DNA from: an uncultured Saprospiraceae bacterium
GTDB lineage: Bacteria > Bacteroidota > Bacteroidia > Chitinophagales > Saprospiraceae
NCBI GenBank assembly: GCA_937951615.1
Contig: CALFBH010000031.1
Coordinates: 62,001 to 126,000 of the forward strand
Direction of reading: 5' to 3'
Length of the DNA stretch: 64,000 nucleotides
Position numbers and translations under genes: made by a program. Under the pieces are notes generated by a model, which ran no database searches, was not told the origin of the DNA, and worked only from the letters and a program-made list of their open reading frames with translations. Below are positions 16,053-24,983 of this stretch, piece by piece. Positions within the stretch are counted from its first letter, which is position 1. Each line of letters opens with the position of its first letter.

Positions 16053-17213
16053 ATGAACCTATCTCACATCCTAAACCACCTCGGAGAAGACCGCGACAAG
16101 TACTACAAAGCCATCTCGCCGCCCATTATACAAAGCAGCAACTTTGCTTTTGATAAGGTGGATGACCTGCGGCAGATGCTCACTGACGAAAGCGCACACC
16201 ATATATATACACGTGGCAATAATCCGACGGTGGAGATACTGCGAAAAAAAGTAGCGGCACTGGAAAGTGCGGAAGATGCTTTGGTTTTTGGCAGTGGCGC
16301 AGCGGCTATAGCGATGGCGGTGCTGGGCAATGTGCAGGCTGGCGACCACATCATCTGCGTGCAATCGCCTTATGGCTGGACATATAAATTGCTCACAAAA
16401 TTTCTTGCCCGTTTTGGCGTGAGCCATACTTTTGTGGATGGGACGAGTATGGAAGCGATTGAAGCGGCAATACAACCAAATAGTCAAGTCTTGTTTTTGG
16501 AAAGTCCGAATAGCATGACTTTTGAATTGCAGAACTTGAAGGCTTGTGCGACACTGGCGAAAAAACATGGACTGGTGACGATGATTGACAACAGCTACGC
16601 TTCCCCTATTTTTCAGCGACCGATTGAGTTTGGGATTGATATTGTGATACATTCTGGTACAAAATACCTGAATGGACATAGCGATGTGGTGGTGGGCGTG
16701 TTGTGCAGCAGTAAGGCGATGGTGGGGAAATTATTTCTTTCCGAACTTATGACGCTGGGCGCGATTATTTCTCCACACGATGCGGCTTTGGTGATCCGAG
16801 GCTTGCGGACTTTGCCTTTGCGGATGCAGCATAGCCATGATAGCGCGATGGACATTGTGCATCGACTGGAACAACATCCTAAGATTGAGCAGGTGTATTA
16901 TCCTTTTGCTACAGATTTTCCGCAGCGCGAGCTGGCGCAGGAGCAGATGAGTGGAGCGGGTGGTCTGTTCTCTGTTTTATTGAAAGCAAATAGTATAGAA
17001 CAGGTTGAAAAATTTTGTAATGAACTGGACTGCTTCACAATGGCTGCCTCTTGGGGCGGACATGAATCGCTGATTATTCCAATATGTGCTTTTTATAATA
17101 TCGCAGGCAGAGAAAATTCTCCTTTGCCGTGGAATTTGGTACGATTTTATGTAGGACTGGAGGATGTAAACTGGTTGTGGGCAGATATTAAAAAGGGCTT
17201 AGAAAAGTTGTAG
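16053..17213 (+). CDS. Trans-sulfuration family PLP enzyme (cystathionine gamma-synthase / gamma-lyase type)
   Basis: The 386-residue Cys/Met-metabolism fold I aminotransferase-like protein carries the hallmarks YTRGNNPTVEILRKKVAALE, the cofactor-binding FGSGAAAIAMA and the PLP-lysine motif SGTKYLNGHSDVVVG (Lys at about 203). Members interconvert homocysteine, cystathionine and methionine. Sequence by eye does not separate synthase from lyase. I start at ATG 16053 because the upstream codons fall within a simple repeat. No methionine riboswitch was recognised upstream, and no other methionine genes adjoin it. Confidence 0.9.
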   Translation: MNLSHILNHLGEDRDKYYKAISPPIIQSSNFAFDKVDDLRQMLTDESAHHIYTRGNNPTVEILRKKVAALESAEDALVFGSGAAAIAMAVLGNVQAGDHIICVQSPYGWTYKLLTKFLARFGVSHTFVDGTSMEAIEAAIQPNSQVLFLESPNSMTFELQNLKACATLAKKHGLVTMIDNSYASPIFQRPIEFGIDIVIHSGTKYLNGHSDVVVGVLCSSKAMVGKLFLSELMTLGAIISPHDAALVIRGLRTLPLRMQHSHDSAMDIVHRLEQHPKIEQVYYPFATDFPQRELAQEQMSGAGGLFSVLLKANSIEQVEKFCNELDCFTMAASWGGHESLIIPICAFYNIAGRENSPLPWNLVRFYVGLEDVNWLWADIKKGLEKL

Positions 17214-17464
17214 GAAAATCTCTCCCTAATAGCATGTAATGCTAAAATTTTGTTTATATTTACTATCCTTTTTAAAAAGGGTAGCTCCTATTTTTATTTT
17301 AAATAATATATAATTTCATAAATTAAATTATTATATTGTTACCGCTTATTATATAGCGAATCTTAGGAATGTACTTTCGCGCTAATGCATTCCTATACTG
17401 CTACTGTTTATCCAAACAAAACAGAACACGAGGTAAAAGAATTGAACGTTAATTTAAACAAGAC

Positions 17465-19675
17465 ATGGTGACAACATCTAAAAAGAGCCTAAATGAGGCA
17501 CTTCAGCAATATTTTGGGTTTGATAAATTTAAAGGAAATCAGAAAGAAATTGTCCAAAGCGTACTGGACAGAATAGATACATTCGTTATCATGCCGACTG
17601 GTGGGGGCAAATCGCTCTGCTACCAACTTCCCGCGCTGATGATGGAAGGAACGGCCATCGTTATCTCTCCACTTATTGCCCTGATGAAAAATCAAGTGGA
17701 TTCTATCCGTTCTTATAGCAAATCAGATGATGTGGCGCATTTTCTCAATTCATCACTGAGCAAGGTGCAAATTCGACAAGTCAAAAAAGATATTGCAGAT
17801 AAAAAAACTAAGCTACTTTATGTCGCACCTGAAACGCTGACCAAAGAGGAGAACATCGAGTTTTTCAGCAATACCAATATTTCTTTTGTTGCGGTTGATG
17901 AAGCACATTGTATTTCGGAATGGGGACATGATTTCCGTCCGGAATATCGACGTATTCGGGAAATGATTGACTTGATTAATCCCGAAATTTCCGTCGTTGC
18001 GCTTACGGCTACCGCTACGCCTAAAGTTCGAACGGATATTGTCAAAAACCTCCACATGAAGAACCAAAATATCTTCATGGCTTCTTTCAATCGGGACAAT
18101 CTGTATTACGAAGTTCGCCCGAAAGGGAAAAAAGAGGACTGCGCAAAAAATATTGTACAATTCATTAAAAATCATCTCGGCAAATCCGGTATCATATACG
18201 TACAAAGTCGAAAAGCTACTGAAGAGCTGGCACAACTACTCAATGTCAATGACATCAAAGCCGCGCCTTATCATGCCGGACTTGATGCCAAGACAAGAAG
18301 CAGGGCTCAAGACGCTTTTTTGATGGAAGATGTGGATGTAATTTGTGCAACAATCGCCTTCGGAATGGGTATTGACAAGCCCGATGTACGCTTTGTGATT
18401 CATTATGATATTCCAAAAAGTATAGAAAATTATTATCAGGAAACTGGTCGAGCAGGGCGTGATGGACTCGAAGGGAACTGTCTTGCGTATTATGCGTATA
18501 AAGATGTCTTGCGACTTGAAAAATTCCTGCGCGACAAGCCTGCTGCCGAGCGGGAAATGGGCGCACAGCTCTTAGATGAAATTACAGCTTACTCCGAAAC
18601 CGGTGGTTGTCGTCGTAAATTTTTACTGCATTATTTTGGCGAAGATTCCGACCCTGGAAGTTGTGGGGAGATGTGTGATAATTGTCGCCATCCAAAGGAA
18701 ACAGTAGATGTACAAACAGAACTAAAAAATACAATAGAAGCTACTTTACAACTCAATGAAAATATCCGGGTCAAAGCCATTTTAGATTTTCTAACGGGTA
18801 AAAACACGAAGGAAGTTTCCGATTATGGGTTGGACAAACATTCGATGTACGGCGTAGGAAAAGGCAGGGAAGATCATTTTTGGAATTCTGTTGTTCGTCA
18901 GGCTTTATTGCATAGTTTCCTTAAAAAGGATATTGAAAATTATGGCATCCTGAAAGTAACTAAAAAAGGGCAAGCGTTTTTAAAATCGCCTGCTTCTTTC
19001 CATATTCCGATGAACCATGACCACGAAAAACTAGCTGCCGCTGACATTGCCAATGCAGCAGCTTCTGCAAAATCAGCAGTTCTCGATCCCATGCTGTTCA
19101 AAATACTCAAAGACTTGCGCCGCAAAGTGGCGAAAGAGAAAAATGTTCCGCCTTTTGTTGTTTTTCAAGATCCGTCGCTGGAAGATATGGCCACCCAATA
19201 TCCACTCAGCAATGATGACATGGGTAATATTTCTGGTGTGACCAAAGGCAAAGCCATCCGCTATGGCAAGCAATTTCTCGAAACGATAACTCGCTATGTG
19301 GAGGAAAATGACATCGAAAGACCAACTGATGTAATCATCAAATCCGTTCCAAATAAATCCAGTCAGAAAGTCGCCATTATTCAAAGTATTGACCGCAAAA
19401 TTCCATTGGAAGACATTGCACGTAGCAATCAAATGAAAATGGATGAGCTGTTCCATGAACTGGAAATGATTGTCAATTCAGGGACTAAACTCGACCTCGA
19501 TTATTATATTGAAGATAATGTGGATGAGTATTCCAGAGAAGATATTCACGAATATTTTCTGGAAGCAGAATCCGACTCTCTGAATGATGCTTACACAGAA
19601 TTGAAAGAAGACGACATCACGATTGAAGAAATTCAACTGATGCGAATTAAGTTTATTTCTGATTTGGCGAATTAA
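17465..19675 (+). CDS. recQ: ATP-dependent DNA helicase RecQ
   Basis: The 736-residue 3'-to-5' superfamily 2 helicase acts in recombination and fork repair. Walker A TGGGKSLCYQLPA lies at about residue 45, DEAH at about 144, and helicase motif VI QETGRAGRDG follows. The RecQ-Ct zinc site GGCRRKFLLHYF plus CGEMCDNC lies at about 380-407, then a winged helix, an HRDC domain (about 540-615) and an acidic C-terminal extension common in Bacteroidota RecQ. All key residues are present. A 7-bp tandem repeat begins two bases after its stop codon. Confidence 0.95.
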   Translation: MVTTSKKSLNEALQQYFGFDKFKGNQKEIVQSVLDRIDTFVIMPTGGGKSLCYQLPALMMEGTAIVISPLIALMKNQVDSIRSYSKSDDVAHFLNSSLSKVQIRQVKKDIADKKTKLLYVAPETLTKEENIEFFSNTNISFVAVDEAHCISEWGHDFRPEYRRIREMIDLINPEISVVALTATATPKVRTDIVKNLHMKNQNIFMASFNRDNLYYEVRPKGKKEDCAKNIVQFIKNHLGKSGIIYVQSRKATEELAQLLNVNDIKAAPYHAGLDAKTRSRAQDAFLMEDVDVICATIAFGMGIDKPDVRFVIHYDIPKSIENYYQETGRAGRDGLEGNCLAYYAYKDVLRLEKFLRDKPAAEREMGAQLLDEITAYSETGGCRRKFLLHYFGEDSDPGSCGEMCDNCRHPKETVDVQTELKNTIEATLQLNENIRVKAILDFLTGKNTKEVSDYGLDKHSMYGVGKGREDHFWNSVVRQALLHSFLKKDIENYGILKVTKKGQAFLKSPASFHIPMNHDHEKLAAADIANAAASAKSAVLDPMLFKILKDLRRKVAKEKNVPPFVVFQDPSLEDMATQYPLSNDDMGNISGVTKGKAIRYGKQFLETITRYVEENDIERPTDVIIKSVPNKSSQKVAIIQSIDRKIPLEDIARSNQMKMDELFHELEMIVNSGTKLDLDYYIEDNVDEYSREDIHEYFLEAESDSLNDAYTELKEDDITIEEIQLMRIKFISDLAN

Positions 19676-19677
19676 GG

Positions 19678-19807
19678 GATTGGTGATTGGTGATTGGTGA
19701 TTGGTGATTGGTGATTGGTGATTGGTGATTGGTGATTGGTGATTGGTGATTGGTGATTGGTGATTGGTGATTGGTGATTGGTGATTGGTGATTGGTGATT
19801 GGTGATT
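19678..19807. repeat. GATTGGT heptamer tandem array (about 18.6 copies)
   Basis: This near-perfect 7-bp tandem array of about 130 bases runs from just after the recQ stop codon to 19 bases before the SIMPL gene start. It is the most homogeneous of the simple-repeat tracts in the window and is likely to vary in copy number. Confidence 0.95.
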
Positions 19808-19825
19808 AAGTAAAATATTTTCAGC

Positions 19826-20518
19826 ATGAAAACGATAACTTCAATTGGCATTTTTTTGCTTATTGCCACTATAAGCTTTACCCAAAGTTTAGAAAAGAAC
19901 TTTATTGACGAAAATTATATTCAGGTGACTGGTTCAGCAGAACTGGAAATTGCGCCAGATGAAATTTATGTCAAGGTTGTTATCAACGAAAAAGACAGCA
20001 GAGTGCCTTTGGAGGATGTCGAAAGTGAGCTGTTCGACAAATTAAAAGAAATTGGGATTGATATAGACAAAGATGTTGCCATTCTTGATGCAGTAAACAA
20101 CCTCAAACGTTATTTACTGAGATTATCTGTTGTGTCTAACAGAGAATACCAAATACTCGTAAAAGATGCAGAAATGCTGATGAAAATTTTCAGAGGATTG
20201 GAGGATCTCAACATTTCAAGGGTGAGCATTGACAGACTTGACCATTCACAGATGGAAAAATTTAGAGGCGAAGTGAAAATCAGTGCCATTAAAGCCGCAA
20301 AAGAAAAAGCCCAATTATTGGCAGAGGCTATTGACCAAAGTATAGGCAAAGCCATTCATGTAGAAGAAATTGAGAATGATTGTCCCAATAGATATTCAAA
20401 CAGTGCCAACATAATAGGGGCTTCCTCTATTCGATATGAAAAAAAGGGGCTTCCTCAAGTTGAATTTGAAAGAATAAAAATTCAGTACAAAATAATGGTG
20501 AAGTTTAAATTGGAGTAA
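19826..20518 (+). CDS. SIMPL (DUF541) domain exported protein
   Basis: The 230-residue protein has a signal peptide (residues 1-20, ending at ISFTQS). The SIMPL domain starts YIQVTGSAELEIAPDEIYV and continues with KAAKEKAQLLAEAIDQSIGK, the usual C-terminal helix of the fold. SIMPL proteins are periplasmic or outer-membrane proteins of ill-defined function, some linked to oxidative stress. The gene follows the heptamer array closely, so array length could affect its promoter spacing (inference). Confidence 0.85.
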   Translation: MKTITSIGIFLLIATISFTQSLEKNFIDENYIQVTGSAELEIAPDEIYVKVVINEKDSRVPLEDVESELFDKLKEIGIDIDKDVAILDAVNNLKRYLLRLSVVSNREYQILVKDAEMLMKIFRGLEDLNISRVSIDRLDHSQMEKFRGEVKISAIKAAKEKAQLLAEAIDQSIGKAIHVEEIENDCPNRYSNSANIIGASSIRYEKKGLPQVEFERIKIQYKIMVKFKLE

Positions 20519-20532
20519 TTTCTAATGCTTTA

Positions 20533-21507
20533 TTACCAACCTAATAAATAAGCGAAAATCAGTGGTGCGACTATCGTGGCATCCGATTCAATCACAAATT
20601 TTGGGGTATCGACGTTCAGTTTACCCCAGGTGATTTTTTCATTGGGTACAGCTCCTGAGTAAGAACCATAACTGGTTGTAGAATCACTGATCTGGCAGAA
20701 ATAAGACCACATCGGTACTTCATGTCCCAAATCCTGATGCAGCATAGGCACAACACAAATCGGAAAGTCGCCTGCTATACCACCACCAATCTGAAAGAAA
20801 CCAATCCCTTTGTCGGAAGCGTTTTCCTGATACCATTTTGCCAGAAACATCATGTACTGAATGCCCGACTTCATCGTGGCAGGTTTTATATCTTCCGTCA
20901 TGCAGTAAGAGGTGAAGAAGTTGCCACAGGTAGAATCTTCCCAGCCCGGAACAATGATTGGAATGTTTTTCTGTGCGGCTGCCAGTAGCCAACTGTCTTT
21001 CGGATCTATCTGATACTTGTCTTCCAACTCTCCACTGAGCAAAATCTTATAAAAATATTCGTGTGGCAGATAGCTTTCGCCCTCATTATCCGCATCTTTC
21101 CACACCTGATGCAGATGTTCTTCAATCTGACGCATCGCTTCTGCTTCGGGGATGCAGGTATCCGTCACCCGATTGAAATGATTGTCCAGTAATTCCTGCT
21201 CGTCTTGTGGCGATAAATCTCTGTAATGAGGTACTCTTTTATAATGCTTGTGAGCGACCAGATTGAATACATCTTCTTCCAGATTCGCGCCTGTACAGGT
21301 AATGATATGCACTTTGTCCTGTCGTATCATTTCTGCCAGTGATTTGCCTAGCTCGGCGGTACTCATTGCGCCAGCCATTGTAATCATCATTTTATGTCCT
21401 GCTGATAATTGAGCTTCATAGCCCTTTGCAGCATCTACAAGGCTTGCCGCATTGAAATGCTTATAATGTTCTAAAATAAACTTTGATACGGGTCCTCTAT
21501 TATTCAT
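20533..21507 (-). CDS. Deoxyhypusine synthase-like protein
   Basis: The 324-residue protein has the DHS fold: AGAMSTAELGKSLAEMIRQDKVH at the N-terminus and ITWGKLNVDT at the C-terminus. Lys296 occupies the position of the catalytic lysine that forms the enzyme-imine intermediate in deoxyhypusine synthase. Bacteria lack eIF5A, so the product is not hypusine. A spermidine- or putrescine-using aminobutyl transfer such as homospermidine formation is plausible. Its start overlaps the agmatinase stop by 8 bases, making it the last gene of a polyamine operon. Confidence 0.88.
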   Translation of the reverse strand: MNNRGPVSKFILEHYKHFNAASLVDAAKGYEAQLSAGHKMMITMAGAMSTAELGKSLAEMIRQDKVHIITCTGANLEEDVFNLVAHKHYKRVPHYRDLSPQDEQELLDNHFNRVTDTCIPEAEAMRQIEEHLHQVWKDADNEGESYLPHEYFYKILLSGELEDKYQIDPKDSWLLAAAQKNIPIIVPGWEDSTCGNFFTSYCMTEDIKPATMKSGIQYMMFLAKWYQENASDKGIGFFQIGGGIAGDFPICVVPMLHQDLGHEVPMWSYFCQISDSTTSYGSYSGAVPNEKITWGKLNVDTPKFVIESDATIVAPLIFAYLLGW

Positions 21508-22348
21508 AATTAAATTTGTAAGACAACATTTTATAATAAAGTTTAGCGGCCAGAAATTGTGGCGCGTGAAAATCTGGAATTGGAGCGAGTTCTACAATAT
21601 CGAATCCGACTACATTTTTATGTTTAAAAACCTGTTTCAAATAAGTGGTGACCGTGTGCCAGTCCAGTCCGCCCGGCTCAGGCGTACCCGTAGCTGGCAT
21701 GATGGCGGGATCAAAAGCATCCAGATCGAAGGTAATGTAAACCTGGTCGGTCATCTGAGCAATAGAATCTGCCATCCAGTTTTGTTGGCCCGCTATTTCA
21801 TGGTCGAAATAGACTTTTTCCAGATTCATATTTTCTTTCTCCGCAATATCCATACTGCGTATGCCAACCTGTATTAGGTTGCAATTTTGACTTGCGTCAT
21901 AAACTGCGCAGGCATGATTGTAGACTGTGCCGCCATAAGACGGACGCAAATCGGCATGCGCATCAATTTGCAAGACTGTCAGGTTGGAGTATTTTTCATA
22001 AAATGCTTTTATAATACCAATGCTGATAGAATGTTCGCCGCCAAAAAAAGTAAGGAATTTACGCTGTTCCAAAAGCACTTTTGTCTGCTCATAAGTTTGT
22101 CGGAACATATCTTCAGGCGAGTCGAAACCAGTCAAAGTTTCTAAAATATGGATGCCATTTTTATACACCTCAGTATCCGTTTCTATATCGTAGAGTTCCA
22201 TATTTTCGGCGGCTTCCAGAAAGGCTTCGAAACCCTGGTCGGCTCCTTTCCCCCAGGTGCTGGTGCCATCATACGGAATAGACTGTAGCCAGATGTCGGC
22301 TTGCGCTTTGTCGCTATATGCTTTTTCTATACCTGCAAATGCTTTCAT
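21500..22348 (-). CDS. speB: Agmatinase (ureohydrolase family)
   Basis: The protein is about 282 residues of the arginase/agmatinase fold, with all Mn-binding motifs: GGEHSISIG, DAHADLRPSYGG and DLDAFDPAIMPATGTPEPGG. It converts agmatine to putrescine and urea. I start at ATG 22348 (MKAFAGIEKAY), seven bases after the arginine decarboxylase stop; a farther upstream start would overlap that gene. It overlaps the DHS-like gene by 8 bases, which strongly suggests translational coupling. Confidence 0.92.
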   Translation of the reverse strand: MKAFAGIEKAYSDKAQADIWLQSIPYDGTSTWGKGADQGFEAFLEAAENMELYDIETDTEVYKNGIHILETLTGFDSPEDMFRQTYEQTKVLLEQRKFLTFFGGEHSISIGIIKAFYEKYSNLTVLQIDAHADLRPSYGGTVYNHACAVYDASQNCNLIQVGIRSMDIAEKENMNLEKVYFDHEIAGQQNWMADSIAQMTDQVYITFDLDAFDPAIMPATGTPEPGGLDWHTVTTYLKQVFKHKNVVGFDIVELAPIPDFHAPQFLAAKLYYKMLSYKFNYE

Positions 22349-22355
22349 GATGCTG

Positions 22356-23783
22356 TTATTCTTCTCCTGTGGCGTACCCCAAAATAGACAGCATTTCATC
22401 TACTGTCTGTTCATTGCGATACACAGTATCCACAAAATTCCCTGTTTCGTCTCGGTCGATAATGATGAGTTTGGGGGCAGGAATCAGGCAATGCTTAATC
22501 CCACCATAACCGCTGATAGAGTCCTGATAGGCTCCTGTATGAAAAAAGCCTACATAGAGCGGCTCTTTGTCGGTAGATTCATATTTGGGCAAAAACACTT
22601 GCTGATTCATGTCCTCCGAATTATAATAATCGGAATGATCGCAACTGATTCCACCGATATTTGCCCTTACGTATTCATTATTCCATTTATTCACCGGAAG
22701 TAAGATGAATTTTTCAAAAATAGACCAGGCGTCGGGGATGGTATTCATCAAACTATTGTCCACCATATACCAGGTTTCTGTGTCGTTTTGTTGTTTTTGC
22801 TCCAACACAGAAAAAATAATCGCACCACTTTCTCCTACGGTATATTTTCCAAATTCGGTAAAAATATCTGGTTCAGTAATATCTGCTTCAGTGCAGGCTG
22901 TTTTTATATTGCCTACAATTTCATTGATGATATATTCATAATCGTATTCAAATCCGAGGTTGTTGCGAATGGGAAATCCACCACCCAGATTAAGGGCTTT
23001 GATGTCGGGGCAAACTTGTTTTAGTTCAACAAAAAGTTTCAAGGCTTTTTGAAATTCGCCCCAGTAATACATATTATCTTTGATGCCAGAATCAATGAAG
23101 AAGTGCACCATTTTCAGCGAGAGGCTCTTGTCAGGTTTTATTTCTGTATGATAAAAATCAATAATTTCAGAGGCACGGATACCGAGGCGCGAAGTATAAT
23201 AAGCAGACTGTGGTTCTTCATCAATTGCCATTCTGATGCCTATTTTTAATACCCCATCGTAAGAATCGGTATATTCTTTTATTCTGGCAATCTCTGTCTT
23301 GGAATCCAGTACCATGATGGAATTTTTGAAGCCCGCCTTATTTAACTTAATAATTTTTTCCAGATAGTCTCTCGTCTTATACCCGTTGTGAACCAGTATA
23401 ATATTTTTATCCAGTTTACCTTCGGAAAGTAATTTGAAAATGAGATCAATATCAAAAGCAGAAGACGTTTCCAGATGAACACCTTCTTCCAGCGCAGCCT
23501 TCACTACATGCGAGAAATGGCAACATTTGGTACAATAGCAGTAATTGTACTTTCCCTGATACCGGTGCTTTTTAATGGCACGATTGAACAGATTTTTAGC
23601 TCTCTTAATTTGCTCACCTATTCTCGGCAAGTATAAAAGCTTGAAAGGTGTTTTATATTTTTCAACAAGATATTTTAAAGAAATACCGTGAAAACTAAGG
23701 TACCCGTCTTTCAAGTCAAAACCTTCCTGAGGAAAATAATAACTCTGGTCTATGAGGTCAAAATATGTATTTTTCATTGCCAA
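22356..23783 (-). CDS. speA: Arginine decarboxylase, fold type III PLP enzyme
   Basis: The 475-residue alanine-racemase/ornithine-decarboxylase fold protein is of the shorter Bacteroidota arginine-decarboxylase type. The PLP-lysine region is YCYCTKCCHFSHVVKAAL, the glycine loop is ALNLGGGFPI, and the C-terminal substrate loop is YVGFFHTGAYQDSISGYGG. It produces agmatine, the substrate of the next gene. It is the first gene of a three-gene operon (gap of 7 bases to agmatinase). The Cys-rich stretch around the PLP lysine is noteworthy but matches what I recall of this subfamily. Confidence 0.9.
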   Translation of the reverse strand: MAMKNTYFDLIDQSYYFPQEGFDLKDGYLSFHGISLKYLVEKYKTPFKLLYLPRIGEQIKRAKNLFNRAIKKHRYQGKYNYCYCTKCCHFSHVVKAALEEGVHLETSSAFDIDLIFKLLSEGKLDKNIILVHNGYKTRDYLEKIIKLNKAGFKNSIMVLDSKTEIARIKEYTDSYDGVLKIGIRMAIDEEPQSAYYTSRLGIRASEIIDFYHTEIKPDKSLSLKMVHFFIDSGIKDNMYYWGEFQKALKLFVELKQVCPDIKALNLGGGFPIRNNLGFEYDYEYIINEIVGNIKTACTEADITEPDIFTEFGKYTVGESGAIIFSVLEQKQQNDTETWYMVDNSLMNTIPDAWSIFEKFILLPVNKWNNEYVRANIGGISCDHSDYYNSEDMNQQVFLPKYESTDKEPLYVGFFHTGAYQDSISGYGGIKHCLIPAPKLIIIDRDETGNFVDTVYRNEQTVDEMLSILGYATGEE

Positions 23784-23888
23784 TAAAAATGGATAATAAT
23801 TACTCTTTCAAAAAAATTTGTGCAAAGAACAACTATTATTTTGAAAAAAGCAATAGGCGCTAAAAATTCTACCTAATTTTAATTACAA

Positions 23889-23931
23889 ATGCACGAATAA
23901 AGACAAGCTTCATTCGTGCATTCGTGGCTAA
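23889..23931. repeat. GCACGAAT stem-loop repeat, copy 2
   Basis: ATGCACGAAT (23889-23898) and ATTCGTGCAT (23912-23921) form the same stem as at 9017-9054, again followed by TCGTGGCTAA. Confidence 0.6.
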
Positions 23932-23966
23932 ACCCTACTTCACATTTTTTGAACTTAGATTTCCAC

Positions 23967-24767
23967 TTACTTTCTATAAACCACCAGATTTTTACCTTTA
24001 TAATTTGCAATATACAAATCAGCACCAATCATCAGAATATCAGTTGGCTTACTCAAATCCTCTGCGATAGTCTGCGTCAATTTTCCTACAAAATCGTAAA
24101 TCAATACACGGTCATTTTCAAAATCTGTTACAAAAATCTCCTGTTCGGAAACGTAGATACCTGTAGCAGCATTCATGCCTTCTGCTTCGCCAATGACTTG
24201 TAAAGATTTTCCTGTTTTATCCAAAACCTGTACCCGATTATTATAAGCATCTGCTATATAAATTTTATCGTCGGTCAGTTGTATATCAGTTGGATAATGA
24301 AACTCACCCGCTGCTTTTCCTTTTTTGCCAAAAGCCGCCCAGGTATTGCCATCAAAATATAAAATCCGGTGGTTATAAAAATCGGCAATTGCTATTTCTT
24401 TGCCGCGTACATCTACACCGGCAGGCGCGTCAAGACTATCCTGCATAGGCATAATCGTCTTTTCGCCATTTACAAATTTGATGATATGGTCGGAGCCATA
24501 TTCGGGAATATAAATCGCATTCTCAGCACTCGCCAAGTGCATCGGACGTTCAAAACCGTCGAATGTATTTTTAACTTGACCATCTTTCGACAATTCGACC
24601 AGTCTGTTATTGTCTCCATCAGCTATCCAGATGTTTCCATTGGAATACGTCAGTCCGATCGGCGTGATTTCGCCTAAGTCCACTGAGCTACTTTTTGTCC
24701 ATTCTGCCCTTTTCTGGCAGGAAGTGAGGAGCAAGACCAGCGCGACAGGCAGGAATATATTTTTCAT
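23967..24767 (-). CDS. NHL-repeat beta-propeller lipoprotein
   Basis: The 266-residue protein has a lipoprotein signal (LVLLLTSCQKR). Five to six NHL-type blades follow, for example GNIWIADGDNNRLVELSKDG, YIADAYNNRVQVLDKTG and FVTDFENDRVLIYD. NHL propellers bind peptides, glycans or metals, and no catalytic motif is visible. It is the last gene of the metal-related run on the minus strand, separated from the double-HMA gene by palindromic element E4, so it may be independently terminated. Confidence 0.82.
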   Translation of the reverse strand: MKNIFLPVALVLLLTSCQKRAEWTKSSSVDLGEITPIGLTYSNGNIWIADGDNNRLVELSKDGQVKNTFDGFERPMHLASAENAIYIPEYGSDHIIKFVNGEKTIMPMQDSLDAPAGVDVRGKEIAIADFYNHRILYFDGNTWAAFGKKGKAAGEFHYPTDIQLTDDKIYIADAYNNRVQVLDKTGKSLQVIGEAEGMNAATGIYVSEQEIFVTDFENDRVLIYDFVGKLTQTIAEDLSKPTDILMIGADLYIANYKGKNLVVYRK

Positions 24768-24805
24768 GTAAATGAGTTTTTTATTGGTACAAAAGGGGGT
24801 AAATA

Positions 24806-24977
24806 CTCGATTGTTTCACTGCTTGATTGTTCGACTGTTTCATTGCTGAATTACTTCATTGTGTTAAAATACATTTTGCTATGCAAAATGTTGTGATAGA
24901 GTAATTATTACAAGAAAACAATCGAACAATTATGACAATCAAGCAATGAAACAATTCAGCAATCGAACAATGCAACA
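24806..24977. repeat. Palindrome-core element E4 with GATTGTTTCATTGC-type arms
   Basis: The left arm 24806-24865 consists of words such as GATTGTTTCACTGCTTG. The core is CATTTTGC-TAT-GCAAAATG (24872-24890) and the inverted right arm is 24914-24977. The arm words are unrelated to the GTCGATGG family, yet the core and architecture are the same. The right arm ends 6 bases from the stop codon of the double-HMA gene. Confidence 0.8.
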
Positions 24978-24983
24978 GTCCTT

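Noticed and set aside
16071-16679. 202-codon minus-strand open frame
   Set aside because: It is antisense to the trans-sulfuration enzyme, and the composition is that of a shadow frame.
20533-21507. True hypusine pathway
   Set aside because: Bacteria lack the eIF5A substrate, and the polyamine operon context gives a better explanation.
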